Assembly: GCF_040105385.1 (NCBI RefSeq)
Contig: NZ_JBEDNQ010000002.1
Coordinates: forward strand, 310,001-374,000
DNA length: 64,000 nt
Reading direction: 5' to 3'
Source: Pseudonocardia nematodicida
Lineage (GTDB): Bacteria > Actinomycetota > Actinomycetes > Mycobacteriales > Pseudonocardiaceae
Positions 14,911 through 23,868 of this stretch are shown piece after piece; within the stretch, counting starts at the first letter, position 1; each line of letters starts with the position of its first letter. The notes under the pieces were generated by a model that made no database searches, was not told the DNA's origin, and worked only from the letters and a program-made list of their open reading frames with translations. The position numbers and the translations under genes are program-made.

Positions 14911-16923
14911 GTCGAGCTCGCCGTCGGAGACCGCGAGGCGCACGGTCCCGCCCGGTCGCAGGTCCCCGGACAGCAGCAGCCGGGACAGCCGGCGCTCCAC
15001 CTCGCGCCCGATGGTGCGGCGCAGCGGGCGGGCGCCGTGCTCGGGCCGGTGCGCGTGGCTGCTGAGCAGATCGACGGCGTCGTCGCCGGCGCGCAGCGTC
15101 ACGCCCTGCGCGCGCAGCCGCTCCCCGGTCTCGGCCAGCATCATCCCGGTGATCCGGCGCAGCTCGGGCCGGCTGAGCGGCGCGAACAGCACGACCTCGT
15201 CGATCCGGTTCAGGAACTCCGGCCGGAAGTGCGAGCGGGCCAGGGTCAGCATCGGCTCGCGGACGTCGTCGAGCGGGGTCCCTGCCGTCACCGCGAGCAG
15301 CAACTGCTCCGACCCCAGGTTGCTCGTCATGATCACGATGGTGTGCCGGAAGTCGACGGTGCGGCCCCGCGAGTCGGTCAGCCGGCCGGCGTCGAGCACG
15401 CCGAGCAGGGTCGAGGTGACCTCGACGTGGGCCTTCTCGATCTCGTCGAGCAGCAGCACGCAGTAAGGGGTGCGGCGCACCGCCTCGGTGAGCCGGCCGC
15501 CGTCGTCGTGGCCGACGTAGCCGGGCGGCGCGCCGATCAGCCGGGTCACCGAGGCGCGGTCGGTGTACTCGCTCATGTCCAGGCGCACGATCCGGTCCGG
15601 TGAACCGAACAGCGCCTCGGCCAGCGCGCGGGCCAGCTCGGTCTTGCCCACCCCGCTGGGCCCGAGGAACAGGAACGACCCGACCGGCCGGTCCGGGTGG
15701 CCGAGCCCCGCCCGGCCGGCGCGGACGGCGTCGGCGACGGCCTCGACCGCCTCGTCCTGGCCGACGACGCGGGTGTGCAGGTGCTCCTCCAGGGCCAGCA
15801 GCCGGTCCCGCTCGTCGGTGCCGAGCCGGGCCAGCGGGATGCCGGTACGCCGCGACACCACCTCGGCGACGTCGTCGGCGGTGATCTCCGGACGGGTGCC
15901 GCTGGGCCGCGCCTCCTTCTCCAGCCGCTCCAGCTCGCGGGTCAGCATCGCGGCCCGCTCGAAGTCCTCGGAGTCGACGGCGACCTCGCGGGCCCGGCGC
16001 AGCTCCTCGGTCCGGTGATCGGCCCCGTCCGACGGCGAGCGCATCCCGGCCCGGGCCGCGGCCCGGTCGACCAGGTCGATCGCCTTGTCCGGCAGGAAAC
16101 GGTCCGGGACGTAGCGCGCGGACAGCGCGACGGCGGCGTCCAGCGCGCCGTCGGTGAGCCGGACGCCGTGGTGGGTCTCGTAGCGCTCGCGCAGCCCCTG
16201 CAGGATCGCGACGGTCTGCGGCTCGGTCGGCTCGGGCACCGGTACCGGCTCGAACCGCCGTTCCAGGGCCGCGTCGCGCTCGATGTAGCGGCGGTGGTCC
16301 TCGGTGGTGGTCGCCCCGATCAGCCGCAGCGTGCCGCGGGCCAGCGCGGGCTTGAGGATCGCCCCGGCGTCCATCGCGCCGCCGTCGGCGGCGCCACCGG
16401 CGCCGATCACCAGGTGCAGCTCGTCGACGAACACCACGATCCGGCCCTCGGCCGCGACCACCTCGTCGATGACGGCGGTGAGCCGCTCCTCGAACTCGCC
16501 GCGGTACTTGGTGCCGGCCACCATTCCGGCCAGGTCCAGCGCGATCACCCGCACCCCGCGCAGCGGCGCCGGCACGTCACCGGCGGCCACCCGGGCGGCG
16601 ATCCCCTCGGCGATCGCGGTCTTGCCCACGCCCGGCTCCCCGACCAGCACGGGATTGTTCTTGGTCCGCCGGCCGAGCACCTCGGTCGCGGCGTCGATCT
16701 CGGCCTCCCGGCCGATCACCGGGTCCAGCCGTCCGCCGACGGCGTCGGCGGTGAGGTCGCGCCCGAACCGGTCCAGCCCGCGGGTGCCGCGGCTGCCCGG
16801 CGGGCGCTGGTCGGTGTCGGTGCCGCCGCCGAAGGCGCCGTCGAGGTCCCCCAGGTTCTCGAACAGCCGGCCGATCAGCGGTTCCAGCGGGCCGAGCGCG
16901 TCGCGGAACGGGTCCTGGGACAT
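14896..16923 (-). CDS. ClpC/ClpB-type AAA+ ATPase lacking the N-terminal domain
   Basis: A 675-residue double-ATPase unfoldase. D1 has Walker A GEPGVGKT (Lys101) and VFVDELHL; D2 has GPSGVGKT (Lys427), VLLLDEIEKAH and TSNLGSE. Between them a short UVR-like coiled segment (SEDFERAAMLTRELERLEKE) replaces the long ClpB middle domain, so it is ClpC-like. Canonical ClpC is over 800 residues because of two N-terminal Clp_N repeats; here only about 55 disordered residues precede D1. ATG 16923 has AGGAGG upstream. No ClpP gene is nearby and I did not see a convincing IGF/L-type ClpP loop, so it may act as a stand-alone chaperone. Confidence 0.88.
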   Translation of the reverse strand: MSQDPFRDALGPLEPLIGRLFENLGDLDGAFGGGTDTDQRPPGSRGTRGLDRFGRDLTADAVGGRLDPVIGREAEIDAATEVLGRRTKNNPVLVGEPGVGKTAIAEGIAARVAAGDVPAPLRGVRVIALDLAGMVAGTKYRGEFEERLTAVIDEVVAAEGRIVVFVDELHLVIGAGGAADGGAMDAGAILKPALARGTLRLIGATTTEDHRRYIERDAALERRFEPVPVPEPTEPQTVAILQGLRERYETHHGVRLTDGALDAAVALSARYVPDRFLPDKAIDLVDRAAARAGMRSPSDGADHRTEELRRAREVAVDSEDFERAAMLTRELERLEKEARPSGTRPEITADDVAEVVSRRTGIPLARLGTDERDRLLALEEHLHTRVVGQDEAVEAVADAVRAGRAGLGHPDRPVGSFLFLGPSGVGKTELARALAEALFGSPDRIVRLDMSEYTDRASVTRLIGAPPGYVGHDDGGRLTEAVRRTPYCVLLLDEIEKAHVEVTSTLLGVLDAGRLTDSRGRTVDFRHTIVIMTSNLGSEQLLLAVTAGTPLDDVREPMLTLARSHFRPEFLNRIDEVVLFAPLSRPELRRITGMMLAETGERLRAQGVTLRAGDDAVDLLSSHAHRPEHGARPLRRTIGREVERRLSRLLLSGDLRPGGTVRLAVSDGELDLRVE

Positions 16924-17025
16924 GGGGCCTCCTCTTCGGGCGGGAGCACCGCCTGCACCGCTCCAGTGTCCGGCCGATCGGAGGTCCCGCGCCACCGCAC
17001 CGGGATTCCTGTCGGGGGTCGCCTC

Positions 17026-17031
17026 TAGCGT
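17026..17031 (+). promoter_or_regulatory. -10-like element for a leaderless start
   Basis: TAGCGT lies 7 nt before the GTG at 17039 of the SNF2 gene. It is within the 115-bp divergent region shared with the Clp-like gene. Confidence 0.5.
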
Positions 17032-17038
17032 GGGGGGC

Positions 17039-20000
17039 GTGCTGGTCGTCCATGCTCTCCACTCCCCCGGCCGCGGCGTGCTGCTCTGGGCCGAGGACGG
17101 CGACCGCTCCGCGCGCAGCTCCCGCACGTCGGTGCGCACGGCGCGGCCGCACCCGTTCGCCGTGCCGTCGGACGAGCTGGCGGCGGTGCACCCGGGCCGC
17201 AACGCGTCGGCGACGGTCCTGCTGCCGTCCTACCCGAGCGGCCCGCAGGACTCCCCCGGCCTGGTCCGGGCGACGGCCCGGGCGCGCACCCGCAGCACCC
17301 CGTCGCTGACGCCGTGGACCGTGCCCGCCGTGCTGGTCGACTCGTCCGAGCTGACCGACCCCTCACCCGACGTGCGCTACGGCGCGGGCTTCCTCCATCT
17401 GGCCGAGCTCAGACGCTTCGCCGAGGAGCTGGCGGCCCGCGGGCGGGTACTGCCGGTGCTGACCACCCAGGCAGGACGGCCGACGGCCCGCTGGCGCCCG
17501 GTCGTCCAGGGGCTGGACGCGGTGGCCCGGGCCGACCTGGTCCGCCGGCTGCCACCTGTGGCCCGGTCCGAGCAGCGCCGGCCCGGGGACGTGAGCGGCG
17601 CCGATCCCGGCGAGCTGGTCGACGCCGCACTGCTGCGGTTCACCGACGCCGCGGTCCGGGAACGGCTCGGCCGCTCCCCCACGATGCCGGTCCCGCCGCC
17701 CGCCCGGCCGGACACGACGGCGTCGTTGCTGCACGCGCTCAGCGGCCCGGACCCGCGGATCCCCGCCGGTGACGGGGTCGGCCCCCTGCGCTCGGCGCTC
17801 GCCGAGTGGGACGGCGTGGGCCGCGAGGAGCCCGGTGCCGGGACGGCGCTGTTCCGGCTCGCCGAGGTCTCCACGCTGCACGACCCGGCAGACCCGGGCC
17901 CGGACCTCGAGGACCAGACCGGCGACGGCACCCGCTGGGAGCTGCAGTTCGCCCTGCAGTCGACCGAGGACCCCAGCCTGCAGTTCGACGCCGGCGACGT
18001 CTGGGACGGGATGGCCGAGGATCTGGTCGCCGGGGCGCAGGACGTGCTGCTCGCCGAGCTCGGCCGGGCCGCCGAGGCACTCCCGGGGCTGGTACCGGCG
18101 TTGCGCCGGGCGCGCCCGGAGTACCTCGAACTCGACATCGACGGTGCGCACCGGTTCCTCACCCGGGACGCGGGCGCCCTGCTGGCCGCCGGGTTCGGGG
18201 TCGCGCTGCCCCGCGGCTGGGACGGCACCCGCGCGCTCGGGCTGCGGCTGTCGTCGTCCGCCACGCCCGCGCCCGGCGCGGTCACCCGCGGCGGTCTCGG
18301 CCGCGACGAGCTGGCGCAGTTCCGCTGGACGCTGGCCGTCGGGGACGACGAGCTGGGCGAGGAGGAGATCAGCGCGCTGGTGGCGGCCAAGGCGCCGCTG
18401 GTGCGGCTGCGCGGGCGCTGGGTCGCGGTCGACGCCGACGCGCTGGCCAAGGGCCTGGACTTCCTGCGCCGCTCGGCCGGCCGCGCCCCGACCGTGCACG
18501 ACGTGCTGGCCGCCGCGCGCGGGGACGTCGACGCCCCGCTGCCGGTCACCGGGGTGCAGGCCCGCGGGCGGCTCGGGGAGCTGCTCGCCGGGACCGTGGA
18601 CCGCGAGCTCGAACCGCTGCCGGACCCGCCGGGGTTCACCGCGACGCTGCGTCCCTACCAGGAACGCGGGCTGGCGTGGCTGGCGTTCCTGTCCTCGCTC
18701 GGGCTGGGCGCCTGCCTGGCCGACGACATGGGGCTGGGCAAGACGGTGCAGCTGCTGGCGCTGGAGGCGCACGACCGGGGCGGGGCGGACCCGGCCGCCG
18801 CTCCGACGCTGATCGTCTGCCCGATGTCGATGGTGGGCACCTGGCAGCGCGAGGCCGAGCGGTTCGCGCCCGCGCTGCGGGTGCACGCCCACCACGGCGC
18901 GTCCCGCCCGCGCGGCGACGCGCTGCACTCCCGGCTCGGCGAGGCCGACCTGGTCGTCACCACCTACGCGACCGCCACCCGGGACGCCGAGGACCTGCGG
19001 CAGTGGCGGTTCCACCGGCTCGTCCTGGACGAGGCCCAGATGATCAAGAACTCGGCGGCCGCGGCGTCGAGGACGATGCGCTCGTTCGACGCCGCGCACC
19101 GGATCGCGCTCACCGGTACCCCGATGGAGAACCGGCTCGCCGAGCTGTGGTCGGTGATGGACTTCCTCAACCCGGGCATCCTCGGGGTGCCGGAGGTGTT
19201 CCGGCAGAAGTTCTCGGTGCCGATCGAGCGGCACGGCGACGCGGGCTCGGCCCGCACGCTGCGCCGGATCACCCGGCCCTACCTGCTGCGCCGGGTCAAG
19301 ACCGACCCCGAGGTGATCGACGACCTGCCGGCGAAGATCGAGATGGTGGCCGACCACCGGCTCACCCGGGAGCAGGCCTCGCTGTACCGGACCGTGGTCG
19401 ACGACATGATGGAGAAGATCGAGGGCAGCGACGGCATCGAGCGCCGCGGCAACGTGCTGGCGGCGATGAGCAAGCTCAAGCAGATCTGCAACCACCCCGC
19501 GCAGCTGCTGCACGACGGCTCGCCGATCCACCGGGCCGGCGGCCGGCACCGCTCCGGCAAGGTCGAGCGGCTCGAGGAGATCCTGGAGGGCGTGCTCGCC
19601 GCCGGGGACAAGGCGCTGCTGTTCACCCAGTACACCGAGTTCGCGGGCATGCTGCGCCCGCACCTGTCGGCCCGGTTCGACACCGAGGTGCTCTACCTGC
19701 ACGGCGGCACCCCGAAGAAGCGGCGCGACGAGATGGTGGCCCGCTTCCAGGCCCCGGACGGCCCGTCGGTGTTCGTGCTCTCCCTCAAGGCCGGCGGGAC
19801 CGGGCTGACCCTCACCGCGGCCAACCACGTGATCCACCTGGACCGCTGGTGGAACCCGGCGGTCGAGGACCAGGCGACCGACCGGGCGTTCCGGATCGGG
19901 CAGAAGCGCTCGGTGCAGGTCCGCAAGTTCGTCTGCCCGGGCACCGTCGAGGAGCGGATCGACACGCTGATCGCGTCGAAGCGGTCGCTGTCGGACATGG

Positions 20001-20134
20001 TCGTCACCGACGGCGAGGACTGGCTGACGTCGCTGTCCACCGCGGAGCTGCGCGAGGTGTTCGCGCTCGGGTCGGACGCGGTCGCGGATCCCGAGAACGA
20101 CGACACGGGGGACGAGGGGGACGGCGATGAGTGA
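17039..20134 (+). CDS. SNF2-family DEAD/DEAH-box helicase
   Basis: A 1031-residue Swi2/Snf2 ATPase. The N-terminal half (about 1-530) contains a SNF2-associated region found in bacterial HepA-like proteins. The motor begins near 540: Walker A DDMGLGKT (Lys568), motif Ia LIVCPMSMVGTWQREAERF, DEAQ box (664-667), LTGTPMENRLAELWSVMDFL, and the C-terminal lobe with LLFTQYTEF and RWWNPAVEDQATDRAFRIGQ. These enzymes translocate on duplex DNA and remodel nucleoprotein. The gene overlaps the following SWIM gene by 8 bp, a recurrent pairing in actinobacteria. The GTG start is supported by the -10-like hexamer. Confidence 0.9.
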   Translation: MLVVHALHSPGRGVLLWAEDGDRSARSSRTSVRTARPHPFAVPSDELAAVHPGRNASATVLLPSYPSGPQDSPGLVRATARARTRSTPSLTPWTVPAVLVDSSELTDPSPDVRYGAGFLHLAELRRFAEELAARGRVLPVLTTQAGRPTARWRPVVQGLDAVARADLVRRLPPVARSEQRRPGDVSGADPGELVDAALLRFTDAAVRERLGRSPTMPVPPPARPDTTASLLHALSGPDPRIPAGDGVGPLRSALAEWDGVGREEPGAGTALFRLAEVSTLHDPADPGPDLEDQTGDGTRWELQFALQSTEDPSLQFDAGDVWDGMAEDLVAGAQDVLLAELGRAAEALPGLVPALRRARPEYLELDIDGAHRFLTRDAGALLAAGFGVALPRGWDGTRALGLRLSSSATPAPGAVTRGGLGRDELAQFRWTLAVGDDELGEEEISALVAAKAPLVRLRGRWVAVDADALAKGLDFLRRSAGRAPTVHDVLAAARGDVDAPLPVTGVQARGRLGELLAGTVDRELEPLPDPPGFTATLRPYQERGLAWLAFLSSLGLGACLADDMGLGKTVQLLALEAHDRGGADPAAAPTLIVCPMSMVGTWQREAERFAPALRVHAHHGASRPRGDALHSRLGEADLVVTTYATATRDAEDLRQWRFHRLVLDEAQMIKNSAAAASRTMRSFDAAHRIALTGTPMENRLAELWSVMDFLNPGILGVPEVFRQKFSVPIERHGDAGSARTLRRITRPYLLRRVKTDPEVIDDLPAKIEMVADHRLTREQASLYRTVVDDMMEKIEGSDGIERRGNVLAAMSKLKQICNHPAQLLHDGSPIHRAGGRHRSGKVERLEEILEGVLAAGDKALLFTQYTEFAGMLRPHLSARFDTEVLYLHGGTPKKRRDEMVARFQAPDGPSVFVLSLKAGGTGLTLTAANHVIHLDRWWNPAVEDQATDRAFRIGQKRSVQVRKFVCPGTVEERIDTLIASKRSLSDMVVTDGEDWLTSLSTAELREVFALGSDAVADPENDDTGDEGDGDE

Positions 20135-20945
20135 CCGGCCGTTCTGGGCGCACGAGGACTTCACCGGTGGCCGCCCGATCCGCGTCGAGGGCGGCGGCAT
20201 CAAGATCCATTCCACGAAGGGGGCGGTGGCCCGCCAATGGTGGTCGTCCCGGTTCCTGGCCGTGCTGGAGCAGCAAGGGATCGGCGGACGGCTGAGCCGC
20301 GGGAAGAACTATGCCCGCTCCGGGCAGATCGTGTCGCTGGACTTCGATGCGGGGGCGGCCGTCGCGCTGGTGCAGGGTACCCGGCCGGCGCCCTACCGGG
20401 TCCGGATCGGGATGCGAGTCTGGGACAAGCAGGAGTGGGCCCGCATCGAGCAGGCACTCGCCGCCGACGCCTGGTACGCCGCCGCGCTGCTCGCCGGGAC
20501 GGTGCCGCCGGAGATCGAGGAGCTACTCGGCGGCCTGGGGCTCTCGCTCTTCCCGGCGGGCGGCTCGGACCTCTCGCTGGACTGCTCGTGCCCGGACCGG
20601 ACGGTGCCGTGCAAGCACCTCGCCGCGGTCTTCTACCTGATCGCGGAGCAGTTCGACTCCGACCCGTTCGTCCTGCTGGAGCTGCGGGGCCGAGAGAAGG
20701 ACACCCTGCTGACGCGGGTGCGGGAGGAACGCGACCGCGCGGCCGGGGCGTCCGGGTCGGGACCCGCGGCCCTGGGCGACCTGATCGACACCTTCTGGGA
20801 GACCCCGGAGGCCGGCCCACCGACGCCCCGCCCGCCGGACACCGAGCCCGACGCGGTCCTCGACCAGGTCCCGGAACCGTCGATGCGGGGGCTGACCGAC
20901 GCACTGCGCCCGATCTACCGCGCGCTGGCCGACCCCGAGCAGTAG
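20127..20945 (+). CDS. SWIM zinc-finger protein
   Basis: A 272-residue protein with a CxCx(6)CxH SWIM finger: CSCPDRTVPCKH at 153-164 with Cys153, Cys155, Cys162 and His164 as zinc ligands. SWIM fingers bind DNA or protein and often accompany SNF2 ATPases. The N-terminal 100 residues (RQWWSSRFLAVLEQQGIGGR, GKNYARSGQIVSLDFDAG) are conserved in these partners. The C-terminus is Pro/Glu-rich and probably flexible. Translation is coupled to the helicase by an 8-bp overlap, so the two likely form one complex. A strong hairpin terminator follows. Confidence 0.88.
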   Translation: MSDRPFWAHEDFTGGRPIRVEGGGIKIHSTKGAVARQWWSSRFLAVLEQQGIGGRLSRGKNYARSGQIVSLDFDAGAAVALVQGTRPAPYRVRIGMRVWDKQEWARIEQALAADAWYAAALLAGTVPPEIEELLGGLGLSLFPAGGSDLSLDCSCPDRTVPCKHLAAVFYLIAEQFDSDPFVLLELRGREKDTLLTRVREERDRAAGASGSGPAALGDLIDTFWETPEAGPPTPRPPDTEPDAVLDQVPEPSMRGLTDALRPIYRALADPEQ

Positions 20946-20961
20946 CGGCGGCGGGAACGAG

Positions 20962-20998
20962 GAGGGCCCGGCCGCTGTGGTCGGGCGGCCGGGCCCTC
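20962..20998 (+). terminator. Intrinsic-type terminator of the SNF2-SWIM operon
   Basis: GAGGGCCCGGCCGC (20962-20975) and GCGGCCGGGCCCTC (20985-20998) form a perfect 14-bp stem with a 9-nt loop, followed by GTTTCCC. It begins 17 bp after the SWIM stop codon. Confidence 0.8.
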
Positions 20999-21047
20999 GT
21001 TTCCCGAACTGACGCGCCGCTCCCACCACGAAGCGACATCGAGGAAA

Positions 21048-21066
21048 TTAGCCAAGGCTTACCTCA
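21048..21066. promoter_or_regulatory. IdeR/DtxR-like iron box without an obvious target gene
   Basis: TTAGCCAAGGCTTACCTCA matches the 19-bp iron-box consensus TTAGGTTAGGCTAACCTAA at 14 positions by my count and is the most AT-rich spot nearby. It lies between two convergent genes, downstream of a terminator, so it is not in front of an annotated start. Confidence 0.45.
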
Positions 21067-21086
21067 GTGTCAAGCGGTGGGGCGCA

Positions 21087-21419
21087 TCAGCTCGCGAGCT
21101 GCCCGGCCCGGGTGACGTCGAGGCGCCCGGTGCGCGCGACGTGCCGCTCGAACCAGATCGTGGTCAGCGGCGGGATGCTCGCCAGCAGACCGATCACGGT
21201 GGTGCGCAGGTCCCAGCGGAACACCCGCGCGGTCCACAGCGTGACGAGGCAGTAGACGACGAACAGCGCGCCGTGGATCGGGCCGAACACCTGCACCCCG
21301 ACCTCGGAGGTGCCCAGCACCCACTTGACGAACATGCCGACCAGCAGGCCGGTCCACGACACGGCCTCGGCGATCGCGACGACCCGGAAGATCCTGGCCA
21401 CGAGAGTGGGGGCGGACAT
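21087..21419 (-). CDS. DUF3817 small membrane protein
   Basis: A 110-residue integral membrane protein with three hydrophobic segments (about 9-30, 45-65, 72-92). IFRVVAIAEAVSWTGLLVGM and GPIHGALFVVYCLVTLWTA with the conserved His are the DUF3817 signature; the family includes YdzA-like proteins and domains fused to transporters. ATG at 21419 has GGAGG about 10 nt upstream. It is convergent with the SWIM gene. No function is established. Confidence 0.85.
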   Translation of the reverse strand: MSAPTLVARIFRVVAIAEAVSWTGLLVGMFVKWVLGTSEVGVQVFGPIHGALFVVYCLVTLWTARVFRWDLRTTVIGLLASIPPLTTIWFERHVARTGRLDVTRAGQLAS

Positions 21420-21605
21420 GGGAGTACGGCCTCCGGTGCGGGGAGCGGGTGGTCGGTGCCCACTCTGCCGTATCGGTCCGGCGAACTTCTACCGGGTGTC
21501 GAAATGGGAGTGGGTGCGCCGCACCGATGAGTCGGGTGGTGCCCGGTGGTCGTCCCTCCCGTACCCCGCCCGTCCGCCGGCGGGCCCGAACCCTCGGAGG
21601 CAGCC

Positions 21606-22196
21606 GTGCCCACGACGACGATCGACCTCTCCCCCACCGCCCGCGCCGTGTCCGCGGTGGTCACCGGCATCCGGGACGACCAGCTGGGCGACCCGACCCC
21701 GTGCCCGGAGATGTCCGTCGCGGCCCTGCTCGACCACCTGCACGGTCTCGCGTGGGCGTTCCGCGTGGCGGCGGAGAAGTCCCCGGAGGCGTCCTCGGCC
21801 GCACCGCACGCCCGCGCCGAGGACCTGGCTCCGGACTGGCGCACCGCGATCCCGGAGCGGCTCGACACGTTGGCCGTCGCCTGGCAGCAGCCGTCCGCGT
21901 GGACCGGGCAGACCGAGGCCGGCGGGATGACGATGCCCGCCGACGTCGCCGGCACCGTCGCCCTGGACGAGCTGGTGCTGCACGGCTGGGACCTCGCCGT
22001 CGCCACCGGGCAGGAGTTCACCCCCGACGGCGAGGCGGTGGGCGTGGTGCTCGGCTTCACCGAGTCGATGTCGGTCCCCGGCCAGGAGACGTCCCGGGAG
22101 GGCCTGTTCGGGCCGGTCGTCGCGGTACGGGCCGACGCCCCGACGTTCGACCGGGCGCTCGGGTTCAGCGGCCGCGATCCGCACTGGACGCCCTGA
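21606..22196 (+). CDS. TIGR03086-family metal-binding protein
   Basis: A 196-residue DinB-like four-helix protein of the mycothiol-dependent maleylpyruvate-isomerase superfamily. PTARAVSAVVTGIRDDQLGD plus PCPEMSVAALLDHLHGLAWA carry the first metal-ligand His, and ELVLHGWDLAVATGQ the second His. Members bind a divalent metal and are thought to use mycothiol, but most reactions are unknown. GTG 21606 has GGAGG (21596-21600) 5 nt upstream. The start is thus 60 bp inside a longer open frame. Monocistronic by position. Confidence 0.85.
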   Translation: MPTTTIDLSPTARAVSAVVTGIRDDQLGDPTPCPEMSVAALLDHLHGLAWAFRVAAEKSPEASSAAPHARAEDLAPDWRTAIPERLDTLAVAWQQPSAWTGQTEAGGMTMPADVAGTVALDELVLHGWDLAVATGQEFTPDGEAVGVVLGFTESMSVPGQETSREGLFGPVVAVRADAPTFDRALGFSGRDPHWTP

Positions 22197-22347
22197 GCCC
22201 GCGCTCCGCAGCCGGTGATCACCGGTTCGGTTCCGGCCGGTGCCGTCGGTGACACCGATCGGAACCCGGACGACGACCACGCAGCGCCCAGCAGGGTCCA
22301 TCAGCCCTGTGATCGTTCCGACCAGTGACCTCTGTGTGACCGGCAGG

Positions 22348-22353
22348 TAGCGT
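22348..22353 (+). promoter_or_regulatory. -10-like element for a leaderless start
   Basis: TAGCGT lies 7 nt before the GTG at 22361, and GTGACC at 22325-22330 is 17 bp further upstream as a possible -35. Confidence 0.5.
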
Positions 22354-22360
22354 GGCGTGA

Positions 22361-23278
22361 GTGGTCCACTCCCCGCACGGCAAGGTCCGGATCGGCGTCG
22401 GACTGGTGGGGGCACGCAGCCTCCCCGAGCTGGGCACCGAGTTCGACGAGCTCCTCGACGCCCTCGACACGTCCGCGGTGGACTCGCTCTGGCTCGCCGA
22501 CATCGTCACGAAGTCCGTGGTGGACCCGACGGTCGGGAGCACGTGGGCGGCCGCACGCACCCGCCGGATCAAGGTCGGCACCGGCGTCACCGTGTTGCCC
22601 GGACGCAACCCGATGCTGCTGGCCGCCGAGCTGGCGACCCTCGCCGTGCTCGCCCCGAAGCGGATCCTGCCGGTCTTCGGGCTCCGGGCGGCGGTCCCGG
22701 CGGACCGCCAGTACTACCCGGTCCCCGGGCACATCGCCGCCGTGTTCGAGGAGTCCCTCACCGTCCTGCGCCGGCTGCTGACCGAGGACTCGGTCACCCA
22801 TCACGGCGAGTTCTTCACCCTCGACGACGCCTCGGTCGTCCCGCGCCCGGACCGGCCGCTGGACCTGTGGCTCGGCGGTCGCGCACCGGCCGGACTGCGC
22901 CGGGCCGGCCGGTTCGGCGACGGCTGGCTGGCCAGCTTCCTCACCCCCGCCGAGACCGCGCACGCCCGGACCGTCATCGAGGCCGCGGCCCGCGACGCCG
23001 GCCGCACGATCGACGACGACCACTACGGCACCAACGTCTGGGTCGCACCGCCCGGAGCCGACCCGGACGCGGCCCTGCGCGTCGCGACGCTCCAGCGTCC
23101 CGACGCCGACCCGCGGGACCTGATCGGGATCGGCTGGGAGCACACCGCGGAGCTGATCCGCCGCTACGTCGACGGCGGGCTGACCAAGTTCGTCGTGCGG
23201 CCGACCGAGCCGGTCGCGGACTGGGCCGGGTTCCTGGACCAGTTCAGCACCGAGCTGGGGCCGCTGGAGTCCGGCTGA
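22361..23278 (+). CDS. LLM-class F420-dependent oxidoreductase (TIGR03854-like)
   Basis: A 305-residue TIM-barrel oxidoreductase. KVRIGVGLVGARSLPELGTE at the N-terminus, DSLWLADIVTK, GTGVTVLPGRNPMLLAAELA and DLWLGGRAPAGLRRAGRFGD are the luciferase-like blocks; this arrangement matches the TIGR03854 group predicted to use coenzyme F420. Substrate unknown. The GTG at 22361 with a close -10 suggests a leaderless mRNA. It is followed after 85 bp by an unrelated DUF309 gene. Confidence 0.85.
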   Translation: MVHSPHGKVRIGVGLVGARSLPELGTEFDELLDALDTSAVDSLWLADIVTKSVVDPTVGSTWAAARTRRIKVGTGVTVLPGRNPMLLAAELATLAVLAPKRILPVFGLRAAVPADRQYYPVPGHIAAVFEESLTVLRRLLTEDSVTHHGEFFTLDDASVVPRPDRPLDLWLGGRAPAGLRRAGRFGDGWLASFLTPAETAHARTVIEAAARDAGRTIDDDHYGTNVWVAPPGADPDAALRVATLQRPDADPRDLIGIGWEHTAELIRRYVDGGLTKFVVRPTEPVADWAGFLDQFSTELGPLESG

Positions 23279-23363
23279 GTTCCGTCGAGGGCGCTCGCAC
23301 GATCACCGGCGACCGGCCGCCGGGGCGGCGCCTCCCGGCCGGGTTTGGCAGGGTCTGCAGACC

Positions 23364-23855
23364 ATGACCCGCTCCCGTGACCGCGACGAGCGCGGGCGCG
23401 CCCGCAATGCCCGCCCCCGCGACGCCGCCGGGCGCCCGCTCCCCCGTGGCGCCGCCGGCGTCGCCCGCGTCCCCGAGGATCTGGTGCTGACGCCCGACCA
23501 GGCGGTCACCGAGGCCCAGCGCCTGCTCGACGACGGCATGCCCTTCGGGGCGCACGAGGTCCTCGAAGGGGCGTGGAAGGACGCCGGCGACGACACCCGC
23601 GAGCTCTGGCGGGCGCTGGCCCAGCTGGCCGTCGGGCTGACCCACGCCCAGCGCGGCAACGCCCGTGGCGCGGTCTCGCTGCTGCGCCGGGGGGCGGACG
23701 GGATCGCGCACTGGCGGGTGGACGGGGTCCCGGTCCCCGCCGGCCTGGACCTCGACGCCGCGGCCGCGCACGCTGAGGCGCTCGCCGACGACGTCGAACG
23801 GGACGGCCCCGCCGCCGCGACTCCCGGACGCCTCCGCCCCCGGCTGCGCGGCTGA
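23364..23855 (+). CDS. DUF309 family protein
   Basis: A 163-residue helical protein. TEAQRLLDDGMPFGAHEVLE followed by GAWKDAG, then WRALAQLAVGLTHAQRGNAR, is the DUF309 core, with the conserved HEVLE...W pattern of this family. The first 45 residues are Arg-rich and probably unstructured. The family is widespread and uncharacterised. ATG 23364 is supported by a CAGGGT hexamer 9 nt upstream as a weak -10. A large palindromic element lies just downstream. Confidence 0.82.
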   Translation: MTRSRDRDERGRARNARPRDAAGRPLPRGAAGVARVPEDLVLTPDQAVTEAQRLLDDGMPFGAHEVLEGAWKDAGDDTRELWRALAQLAVGLTHAQRGNARGAVSLLRRGADGIAHWRVDGVPVPAGLDLDAAAAHAEALADDVERDGPAAATPGRLRPRLRG

Positions 23856-23868
23856 CCCCGGGGTCGCA

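Noticed and set aside
21067..21255. 62-codon plus-strand frame starting just after the iron box
   Set aside because: It is antisense to DUF3817, has no Shine-Dalgarno sequence, and shows no recognisable protein.
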